Below are positions 1-6,686 of a stretch of 64,000 nt of DNA, piece after piece. The position numbers were made by a program, and so were the translations under genes. Within the stretch, counting starts at the first letter, position 1; each line of letters opens with the position of its first letter. Under the pieces are notes generated by a model that saw nothing but the letters and a program-made list of their open reading frames with translations, ran no database searches and was not told the origin of the DNA. Where the stretch lies: contig NZ_CP016313.1 of NCBI RefSeq assembly GCF_001880325.1, forward strand, positions 248,001-312,000, read 5' to 3'. The DNA is from Thermus brockianus (lineage in GTDB: Bacteria; Deinococcota; Deinococci; Deinococcales; Thermaceae).

Positions 1-1
1 G

Positions 2-841
2 AGCCCCGAACAGAAAAAGCGCTACCTGGAGCCCCTGGTGGCTGGGGAGGTGCGCTCCGGCTTCGCCATGACCGAGCCCATGGGCGCCGGGGCCGATCCC
101 ACCCTCCTCAAGGCCACGGCGAAGCGGCGGGGTCGTAAGTACGTCCTCAATGGACGGAAGTGGTTCACCACGGGGGCGGAGGGGGCGGCCTTCTTCCTCG
201 TCCTGGCCCGGGCGGAGGAGGGCCCCACCCTCTTCCTCGTGGAGCGGGACAGCCCGGGCCTCAAGCTGGTGCGCACCATTCCCACCATGGACCACTGGTC
301 CATAGGGGGGCACGGGGAGCTGGTCCTGGAAGAGTGCGAGGTGGGGGAGGACGCCGTCTTGGGCGAGGTGGGCAAGGGCTTCGCCTACGCCGAGCTACGC
401 CTGGACCCCGCCCGGCTCACCCACTGCATGCGCTGGCTCGGCGTGGGGGTCCGGGCCACGGAACTCGCCCAGGACTACGCCCTGCGGCGGGATTCCTTTG
501 GAAAGAAGCTGGCCGAACACCAGGGCGTCCAGTTCATGATCGCCGACAGCCACATGGAGCTCCACGCCGCCCGGCTCATGGTCTGGCACGCCGCCTGGAA
601 GCTGGACCGTGGGGAGAGGATCCGGCACGAGGCCTCCATGGCCAAGGTCTTCGTCTCGGAAGCGGTGAACCGGGCCGTGGACCGGGCGGTGCAGATCACC
701 GGGGCCCTGGGGATCAGCGAGGACATACCCCTCTCCATCTTCTACCGGGAGGTGCGCCCCTTCCGCATCTACGATGGGCCTAGCGAAGTCCACCGGGCCT
801 CCGTGGGGAAGCGGGCCCTCTTTAAGGGGCTTAGGCCATGA
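2..841 (+). CDS. Acyl-CoA dehydrogenase, C-terminal part (5' end outside window)
   Basis: FAD-dependent oxidation of an acyl-CoA in fatty- or branched-acid breakdown. The reading frame is open from base 2, so the start lies upstream. Visible family signatures are SGFAMTEP near the left edge (the acyl-CoA dehydrogenase flavin-contacting motif) and, near the C-terminus, the helix RAVQITGALGISEDIPL followed by FRIYDGPSEVHR, typical of this superfamily. About 280 residues are present of a usual 380-400. The stop overlaps the start of the next gene (ATGA). Co-occurrence with an APH-like kinase resembles ACAD10/ACAD11-type gene pairs, so a role in breakdown of unusual or hydroxylated fatty acids is possible; the substrate cannot be read from the sequence. 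Confidence 0.93.
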   Translation, partial: SPEQKKRYLEPLVAGEVRSGFAMTEPMGAGADPTLLKATAKRRGRKYVLNGRKWFTTGAEGAAFFLVLARAEEGPTLFLVERDSPGLKLVRTIPTMDHWSIGGHGELVLEECEVGEDAVLGEVGKGFAYAELRLDPARLTHCMRWLGVGVRATELAQDYALRRDSFGKKLAEHQGVQFMIADSHMELHAARLMVWHAAWKLDRGERIRHEASMAKVFVSEAVNRAVDRAVQITGALGISEDIPLSIFYREVRPFRIYDGPSEVHRASVGKRALFKGLRP

Positions 842-1815
842 AGGAAGCGCTGGAGGCCACCCTGAGGGAGCTCCTGGGCCAAGGGGAGGTGGTCCGGCTC
901 CAGCGCCTCCCCGGAGGGGCCTCCAAGGAGGCCTGGGCGGTGGACTACCGCACGGGGGACATCCTCCACCCCCTCTTCCTGCGCCGGGTGGCGGGGGGGG
1001 TTATCTACCGGGGCACCCTCAGCCTGGCCACGGAGTTCCGCATCCTGACGCTGGCCCAGGCCCAAGGGGTGCGGGTGCCGGAACCCCTGGTGTACCTTCC
1101 GGACCTCGAGGGCAAGGAGGCCTTCCTCATGCGCCGCCTCGAGGGGGAGTCCATCGGTGCCCGGGTGGTGCGGCGGCCGGAGTACCAAAGGGCCCGGGAG
1201 CGGCTTCCCGAGGCCATGGCGGAGGAGCTCGCCAAGATCCACGCCATCCCCCTGGAAAAGGTGCTCTTCCTCCCCGCCCCCACATCGCCCCCGTGGCGCG
1301 CCGCCCTGGAAACGGCGTACCAGGACCTGGACGCCCTGGAGGAACCCCACCCCGCCCTGGAGTGGGGTCTCCGCTGGCTCCTGGACCATCCACCCCGGGA
1401 ACGCCCCTTGGTCTTGGTCCACGGGGACTTCCGCATCGGCAACCTGCTGGTAAACGAGGAGGGGCTGGTGGCTGTCCTGGACTGGGAGTTCGCCCATCTG
1501 GGGGATCCCCGGGAGGACCTGGCCTGGCCCCTGGTGCGGGCCTGGCGCTTCGGCGAGGACCGCAAGCGCCTTGGGGGCGTGGGCGAGGTGGGGCCCTTCC
1601 TTGAGCGCTACAACGCCCGGTCGGGCCAGGACATCGGGGAGGAAGAGCTTTTCTGGTGGGAAGTCCTAGGCAACGCGCGCTGGGGCCTGGGAGCGCTAAA
1701 GCAGGCCCGGAGGCACCTTCGGGGGGAAGAGCGGAGCGTGGAGCTCGCTGTCTTGGGCAGGCTGGCGGCGGAGATGGAGTACGAGATCCTCCACCTTTTG
1801 GAGCGGTATGGATAG
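838..1815 (+). CDS. APH-family phosphotransferase (ACAD10-like kinase domain)
   Basis: 325 residues. The kinase fold is recognisable from the catalytic loop LVHGDFRIGNLLV (about residues 197-209; catalytic Asp in HGD) and the metal-binding VLDWEFAHLGDP segment that follows, both typical of the aminoglycoside phosphotransferase/choline kinase superfamily. The N-terminal LPGGASKEAW is the nucleotide-loop region. Members beside acyl-CoA dehydrogenases are known as ACAD10/11-like kinases, thought to phosphorylate hydroxyacyl-CoAs so that the dehydrogenase partner can eliminate phosphate; an antibiotic-resistance role is unlikely here. The start overlaps the preceding stop by 4 nt, and the end overlaps the next gene by 8 nt, indicating a translationally coupled operon. 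Confidence 0.88.
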   Translation: MKEALEATLRELLGQGEVVRLQRLPGGASKEAWAVDYRTGDILHPLFLRRVAGGVIYRGTLSLATEFRILTLAQAQGVRVPEPLVYLPDLEGKEAFLMRRLEGESIGARVVRRPEYQRARERLPEAMAEELAKIHAIPLEKVLFLPAPTSPPWRAALETAYQDLDALEEPHPALEWGLRWLLDHPPRERPLVLVHGDFRIGNLLVNEEGLVAVLDWEFAHLGDPREDLAWPLVRAWRFGEDRKRLGGVGEVGPFLERYNARSGQDIGEEELFWWEVLGNARWGLGALKQARRHLRGEERSVELAVLGRLAAEMEYEILHLLERYG

Positions 1816-2158
1816 GCCCACGTTGGACGAGTTGCTGGAAGCGGTGGCGGAGTTCTTAGAAGGGGAAATCCTCCCCGCCCTCACGGACCCCAGGCTTCGC
1901 TTCCAGACCCTGGTGGCCTTGAACGCCCTGGGGATAGCCCGGAGGGAGCTGGCCCTGGGGGAGGTTCTCCTCCGAGAGGAGCGGGAGGCCTTGGGAAAGC
2001 TCTTGGGCGCCCAGGGGGAGGTGAGGGAACTCCTCGCCTCCCTGGCTGGGCTTATCCGCCAGGGCCACGCCCCGCCCGGCACCCTCGGCTATCTCAAGGA
2101 CCACGTGGCGCGCAAGCTCAAGGTAGCCAACCCCAAGTACCTGGAGCGCTACCCATGA
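1808..2158 (+). CDS. DUF6285-type small protein
   Basis: 116 residues, acidic and helical, beginning MDRPTLDELLEAVAEFLEGE and containing the conserved-looking FQTLVALNALGIARRE helix. This matches what I know of the DUF6285 family, a small partner habitually encoded directly after APH-like kinases in acyl-CoA dehydrogenase operons. No catalytic motif, signal peptide or membrane segment is visible; it is probably a cytoplasmic helper of the kinase or dehydrogenase, but its function is unknown. It overlaps both neighbours (8 nt upstream, ATGA downstream), so it belongs to the same transcript. Confidence 0.75.
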   Translation: MDRPTLDELLEAVAEFLEGEILPALTDPRLRFQTLVALNALGIARRELALGEVLLREEREALGKLLGAQGEVRELLASLAGLIRQGHAPPGTLGYLKDHVARKLKVANPKYLERYP

Positions 2159-2796
2159 GGAGGCGGCTTCTCCTCCTGCGCCACGGCGAGGTGGACTACT
2201 TCCCCCAAGGGAAGCCCGTGCCCCCGCAGGGGGTGGGCCTCACGGAAAGGGGGCGAAGGCAGGCGGAAGCGGTGGGGAGGCTCCTGCGGAGGGTACCCCT
2301 GGACCTCGCCCTCCACACGGGCCTGCCCCGCACCGAGGAAACCCTCGCCCTCGTCCTCAAGGGGCGGCCGGTCCCGGTGGAGGCTTGGCCGGACTTCCAG
2401 GAGATCCGCCCCGGGAGGCTCAAGGACCTGGAGGACCCGGAGCGGGCTTTCCGGGAAGCATTCCATCCCAAGGACCTCTCCGAACGCTTCCTGGGCGGGG
2501 AACGGTACGGCGACTTCCTGGACCGGGTCCTCCCCGCCTACGAGCGCCTCCTGGCGAGGCCCTGGAACACCGCCCTCCTGGTGGCGCACGGAGGGGTGAT
2601 CCGGGCCCTCCTCACCTTCGCCCTCACCGGACAAAGGGGTTTCCTGCCCCTGGAGGTGCACCCCTGCGGGCTTTCCGTCCTGGACCTAGGGGAAAGGCCC
2701 CTCCTCCGCCTCCACAACCTTACCCCTTACGATCCCCTCCCCAAGACCCGCCTCTCCACCATGGAAGCCCTCTGGTTAGCCTACCAGACGCCCTAG
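2155..2796 (+). CDS. Histidine phosphatase family protein
   Basis: 213 residues. The N-terminal LLLLRHGEVDYF is the RHG phosphatase signature (nucleophilic His in RHGE), and a second catalytic region LLVAHGGVIRALL is present near residue 145. These identify the phosphoglycerate mutase/histidine phosphatase superfamily. Substrate unknown; family members dephosphorylate sugar phosphates, nucleotides or alpha-ribazole phosphate. It is the last gene of the ACAD-kinase operon (ATGA coupling), so it could act on the phosphorylated intermediate made by the kinase, which is inference. Its stop overlaps the stop of the convergent TAXI gene within one CTAG tetranucleotide; no terminator hairpin separates them. 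Confidence 0.88.
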   Translation: MRRRLLLLRHGEVDYFPQGKPVPPQGVGLTERGRRQAEAVGRLLRRVPLDLALHTGLPRTEETLALVLKGRPVPVEAWPDFQEIRPGRLKDLEDPERAFREAFHPKDLSERFLGGERYGDFLDRVLPAYERLLARPWNTALLVAHGGVIRALLTFALTGQRGFLPLEVHPCGLSVLDLGERPLLRLHNLTPYDPLPKTRLSTMEALWLAYQTP

Positions 2797-3776
2797 CGCC
2801 ACACCCCCCTTTCCCGGAAGTAGCGCACGGCCCCCTCGTGGTAGGGCACCTTACCGTTCCGGGAGCGGGTGGCGTTCTCCAGGGTGGTGTCCCGGGCAGG
2901 GGCCACGGCGGCGTGCAGGGTGGGGAGGCTCTCAAAGACCGCTTTGACCATGGCGTAAGCGAGCTCCTCGGGGAGGCTCGCCGGGCAGACGAAGAGGTTC
3001 CAGAAGGTAAGGGTGGGGGTATCGTACCGCGTGTTGTACACGCCCTTGGGGATGACGCCCGTGTCCACCACCCCGGGGAAGCGGCGCATGAGGACCTGCA
3101 CCGGGGTGCTCTGGGACGGCAGAGGAACAAGGAGGAGGCGCTTCCCCTTGCGGGCCAGGCTACCCGCAAGCTCCAGGATGCTCCCCGTGGGCAGGCCCCC
3201 GGACCAGAAAAAAGCATCCAGGTTCCCTTCGGAAAGCATCTGGGCCGCCTCCGCCACCCGTACCCGCTCCCACTTGCCGAAGTGGACCTTGGGGTCAAAC
3301 CCCGGGATGGCGGCGGACATGAGGAGGCGGGCCTCGTACTCAATAATTCCCCCGGCCACCTCGGTGGAGACGCGCTTCCCCTTGAGGTCCTGGAGGACCC
3401 GGATGCCGCTATCCTCCGTGGTCACCACGTGGAAGTAGTTGGGGTACATGGTGAACAGGACGCGCGCGGGCGCGGGTTTCCCCTGAAAGCGTTCCTCCCC
3501 CTGGAACGCCAGGAGGGCGGCATCGGGAAGCACGGTGCCGCAGTAGTAGAGCCCCCGGGTGGGGTCCGTGCGGTCCCGGAGGAGCATGAGGTTCTCCATG
3601 GAGCCGCCCGACTGCATGGCCTGGGCCTGGACCACACCGGCCTTGTTCAGAATCTCCGCCACCGCCGTGCCGTAGTAAAAGTACACCCCACCCACACCCC
3701 CGGTGCCGATGACGATCTGGGGCTTTTGCGCAAGTGTAACTCCCAAAAGGACCACAACCCAAAGCCACCACCGCAC
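2793..3776 (-). CDS. TAXI-family TRAP transporter solute-binding protein
   Basis: Periplasmic binding protein of TAXI type. I place the start at GTG 3776 because GGAGG precedes it by 6 nt; upstream in-frame codons lack a ribosome site. The resulting 327-residue protein opens with a signal peptide (RWWLWVVVLLGVTLAQ), then IVIGTGGVGGVYFYYGTAVAEIL, the TAXI hallmark near the mature N-terminus, followed by the QSGGSMENL region and a C-terminal half rich in aromatic residues. TAXI proteins bind glutamate/glutamine or other small acids and work with a fused DctQM membrane protein; no such partner is visible here, so it must use a transporter encoded elsewhere. Not co-directional with any neighbour. 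Confidence 0.85.
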   Translation of the reverse strand: MRWWLWVVVLLGVTLAQKPQIVIGTGGVGGVYFYYGTAVAEILNKAGVVQAQAMQSGGSMENLMLLRDRTDPTRGLYYCGTVLPDAALLAFQGEERFQGKPAPARVLFTMYPNYFHVVTTEDSGIRVLQDLKGKRVSTEVAGGIIEYEARLLMSAAIPGFDPKVHFGKWERVRVAEAAQMLSEGNLDAFFWSGGLPTGSILELAGSLARKGKRLLLVPLPSQSTPVQVLMRRFPGVVDTGVIPKGVYNTRYDTPTLTFWNLFVCPASLPEELAYAMVKAVFESLPTLHAAVAPARDTTLENATRSRNGKVPYHEGAVRYFRERGVWR

Positions 3777-3798
3777 GGTGCACCTCCGGTTGGCGAGG

Positions 3799-3827
3799 AG
3801 TCTACCGATAAAAGGCATGGAGCACAA
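3799..3827 (-). promoter_or_regulatory. Predicted sigma-A promoter of the TAXI gene
   Basis: On the minus strand TTGTGC (3822-3827) and TAGACT (3799-3804) are separated by 17 nt. The expected transcription start is near 3792, leaving about 15 nt of leader containing the GGAGG used for GTG 3776. Prediction from sequence only. Confidence 0.5.
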
Positions 3828-3952
3828 GCCCCTGGCGAACCAGGGTAGACATGAAGGTTATTCCGCACACCACCTCAGGAAGCTAAGGGCAGGGAGGAAG
3901 TGAAAAAGGCCCATCTGGCAGCCAGGCTCGGCAAAGCTAAGCCTAGCTCACC

Positions 3953-5500
3953 AGTCCATCCCCACGTGCGTGGGGACTACACCCTGCGGCACATTGCTGG
4001 GGCCAACCTGGTCAGTCCATCCCCACGTGCGTGGGGACTACATGAAGCGCCGAGGCCGTGGCGAAGGCTCCATCGGTCCATCCCCACGTGCGTGGGGACT
4101 ACTGGGGGCCTCCTACGGGGCGGCCCTGGCCGGCTGGTCCATCCCCACGTGCGTGGGGACTACATGTTGCCGTACTGGTCAAGGTCGGCCCACACCGGTC
4201 CATCCCCACGTGCGTGGGGACTACGGATACCCTGATGGCATAAATCAACCGCAACCTGGTCCATCCCCACGTGCGTGGGGACTACGGCGTTGACGAAGAA
4301 GGACCCTTACAAGGTGATGGTCCATCCCCACGTGCGTGGGGACTACTCGCTATCGGGGTGCCGTTGTGGGGGCCTTTCGGTCCATCCCCACGTGCGTGGG
4401 GACTACCTCCTCATACCCCCCCCGAATAATGCCGCCCACGGTCCATCCCCACGTGCGTGGGGACTACACTGTCTGGGCTAACTCCTGCTTGATGCTCATC
4501 CGGTCCATCCCCACGTGCGTGGGGACTACTCTGATGAGTGGTCGCCTATTCAGTGGGCCGCCGGTCCATCCCCACGTGCGTGGGGACTACGCGCTATTGG
4601 CCGCATTGCGGAAGGAAATGTACGGTCCATCCCCACGTGCGTGGGGACTACCCAGTGGTGGCACTGGTCGGGGCCGTGGCTGTAGGTCCATCCCCACGTG
4701 CGTGGGGACTACATGACGCCTTTCAGTAGCTGGACTGGCTGTTCGGTCCATCCCCACGTGCGTGGGGACTACGCTCCTCGGAGGTGGCCGGCGCCGCCCA
4801 GGTCGGTCCATCCCCACGTGCGTGGGGACTACATGGCGAGTTTGATGAGGGATATGTCCATGTTCGGTCCATCCCCACGTGCGTGGGGACTACACGACGA
4901 CATGGTGGACGCCCTGGTCTACGCCGGTCCATCCCCACGTGCGTGGGGACTACCAGGAGAGAGGCCACCCGGCTCAGGTCCTCCACGGTCCATCCCCACG
5001 TGCGTGGGGACTACCTCTTTCTACCCTCTCCCACACGTCAGGGTACCGGTCCATCCCCACGTGCGTGGGGACTACGCCCTGCCCGAGCGGGAGGACCACC
5101 ACCACGTCGGTCCATCCCCACGTGCGTGGGGACTACGATGTTCTCCCCTCCGCTTTCTCCAACACGGACGGTCCATCCCCACGTGCGTGGGGACTACTTG
5201 TACTTCTCTAGGAGGGGGTGCTCTAGTAGCGGTCCATCCCCACGTGCGTGGGGACTACTGGGTGCGTTGGAGGAGGCTGCACGCGGCCCCCGGTCCATCC
5301 CCACGTGCGTGGGGACTACGCACCTCCTGAGGCTCCTCCGAGGAGGTTCCCGGTCCATCCCCACGTGCGTGGGGACTACACGGTGAGCTTCCCCGTGCGG
5401 GCGTCCACCAGCGGTCCATCCCCACGTGCGTGGGGACTACGGATGGGCTCGCTCTGAATGATCTCGGGGAGCGGTCCATCCCCACGTGCGTGGGGACTAC
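3953..5500 (-). CRISPR. Type I-E CRISPR array 1 (26 repeats, 25 spacers), transcribed leftward
   Basis: 28-nt repeats recur every 60-62 nt. In crRNA sense (minus strand) each repeat starts GTAGTCCCCAC, has loop GCAC, and ends GTGGGGATGGACC; the CCCCAC/GTGGGG arms form the Cas6e hairpin and the last bases give the AUGGACC-type 5' handle. Counting by eye gives 26 repeats from 3953-3980 to 5473-5500, with 32-34 nt spacers. The two leftmost repeats (3953, 4014) carry a change at the last base of the crRNA-sense repeat, as expected for the old, leader-distal end. The leader is therefore on the right (from 5501), next to the regulator and cas operon. Open frames across the array, giving repeated GPSPRAWGL or VHPHVRGDY peptides, are repeat translations and not genes. 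Confidence 0.98.
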
Positions 5501-5596
5501 ACATGACCTAGACGGCGAAAACCCTTTCTGCCCCCCACCTAAGTGTCTAATGAGGAAAGGGTACAAAAAAGGGCAAAAGGCGAGTTGTCAAGATCC
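5501..5596 (-). promoter_or_regulatory. Leader of CRISPR array 1
   Basis: Reading leftward into the first repeat, this AT-richer segment contains GGATCTTGACAA (5585-5596), which includes a consensus -35 TTGACA, and ends with a 21-nt block of the form TTTT-N-GCCGTCT-N-GGTCA-N-GT directly against repeat 26 (5501-5521). Both blocks recur in the leader of array 2. The end block is the expected position of the integration-complex recognition site; TTGACA likely belongs to the pre-crRNA promoter, but I see no convincing -10 box at 16-18 nt. Confidence 0.75.
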
Positions 5597-5633
5597 CCAC
5601 TGGGTCAGATCTGCTGCTGGTGGGCTATGCGAA

Positions 5634-5665
5634 TAGACCTGTCACCCAGCCTAGGGTATAATACC
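5634..5665 (+). promoter_or_regulatory. Promoter and possible operator of the WYL regulator/cas operon
   Basis: TAGACC (5634-5639, 4 of 6 to TTGACA), 17 nt, then a perfect TATAAT (5657-5662). The -10 box lies inside a perfect 11-bp palindrome, GGTATAATACC (5655-5665), which would be a natural site for autorepression by the WYL protein encoded 38 bp downstream. Expected transcription start near 5669; ATG at 5703 preceded by AGAAGG. Promoter call is firm on sequence, operator call is inference. Confidence 0.7.
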
Positions 5666-5702
5666 ACATACGGCCGCGGAAAAGCGTTAGACTCAGAAGG
5701 TA

Positions 5703-6671
5703 ATGGCAAGCGTGTCTAAAAGTGCTCGCCTTCTGGAGATGGTTGAGCGGCTTCGTCTTCGGCCTTACCGGGTTGTCGAGCTGGCCCGCCACTTCGGGGT
5801 GAGCGAACGCACGATAGAGCGGGACCTCGAGGCCCTCTCCCTCCAAGGCTACCCGGTGGAGCCGGTTAGGCGTGGCGTTTACCACATACCCGACCGCCCC
5901 CCTCCCCTCCATCCCGTAGAAGCCTTAGCCCTTTTCGCTGCTGGCCGTCTCCTGTACCACCAAGCCCCCACTCGGCAGTACGGCGCGGCGCTAGAAAAGC
6001 TCGCTCGTATGCTTCCCGAGCCATTGCGCACCCTTCTCCTTAGGAGCACAGAGGGCCTGGCCGAGCGCAGAGGTGATAGCCGGAACCTGGAAATGGTGGC
6101 CCGGGCCCTTTTGGAGCGACGGGTGCTTGCCTTTGAATACCGGTCTGGAGGTTCTAAGCACTGGCGACCGAAGGAGGTCTTGGTCTATTTTCTGGAGGCC
6201 AACCGCACTAATCTAGGGCTCTACGCCGTGGGCTACGAGCGAACCTACCATCGTTCTGTCTTAACCTTCAAGCTTTCCCGGATGCGCAATGGCCGTTTGC
6301 TAGACGAGGTTTACGAGCTTCCCCATGACTTTGACCCTAACCTGTACTTTCGGCAAGCGTGGGGTGTGGTAGGGATAAGGGGGGAAGCCATGGACATTCA
6401 CCTTCGCTTCGCCCCCGAAGCGGCGTGGCGCGTCGTAGAGGGGGACTACCCTGGCCTGGAGATTGAGCGGGAACTGCCCGATGGGGGGCTCCTAGCCCGC
6501 CTTAAGGCGGCGCCTTTTAAGGGGGGTGTGCCTTGGGAAGTCCTGGCTTGGATCCAAAGCTTCGGTCCCCGCGTGGAGGTTCTGGCCCCGGCTGAGCTCC
6601 GGGCCCTTTGGTTAGAGGAAGCGCGGAGGGTCTTGGAGAAAGCGACAACGCCCGTCACGTCTGCTGTATAG
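5703..6671 (+). CDS. WYL-domain transcriptional regulator of the CRISPR locus
   Basis: 322 residues. Residues about 8-55 form a DeoR-type winged HTH (RVVELARHFGVSERTIERDLEAL), followed by a WYL-like central domain with the run LEMVARALLERRVLAFEYRSGG and a conserved beta segment (LGLYAVGYERTYHRSVLTFKLSRM), and a WCX-like C-terminal region. WYL domains sense nucleic-acid or nucleotide ligands, and such regulators often sit beside CRISPR or other defence loci. The gene ends 15 bp before the cas3 start and has its own strong promoter, so it probably heads a polycistronic regulator-cas transcript and controls it, most simply by repression at the palindrome over its own -10 box. Confidence 0.88.
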   Translation: MASVSKSARLLEMVERLRLRPYRVVELARHFGVSERTIERDLEALSLQGYPVEPVRRGVYHIPDRPPPLHPVEALALFAAGRLLYHQAPTRQYGAALEKLARMLPEPLRTLLLRSTEGLAERRGDSRNLEMVARALLERRVLAFEYRSGGSKHWRPKEVLVYFLEANRTNLGLYAVGYERTYHRSVLTFKLSRMRNGRLLDEVYELPHDFDPNLYFRQAWGVVGIRGEAMDIHLRFAPEAAWRVVEGDYPGLEIERELPDGGLLARLKAAPFKGGVPWEVLAWIQSFGPRVEVLAPAELRALWLEEARRVLEKATTPVTSAV

Positions 6672-6686
6672 AACGGAAGGGTGAAC

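Noticed and set aside
2793-2796. CTAG-sharing convergent stops (also 62850-62853) as a regulatory feature
   Set aside because: Likely just dense packing of convergent genes using TAG; no further structure seen.
3900-5636. Open frames through CRISPR array 1 encoding repeated VHPHVRGDY-type peptides
   Set aside because: Periodic translation of the 28-nt repeat; likewise for the array 2 frames between 15188 and 16970.
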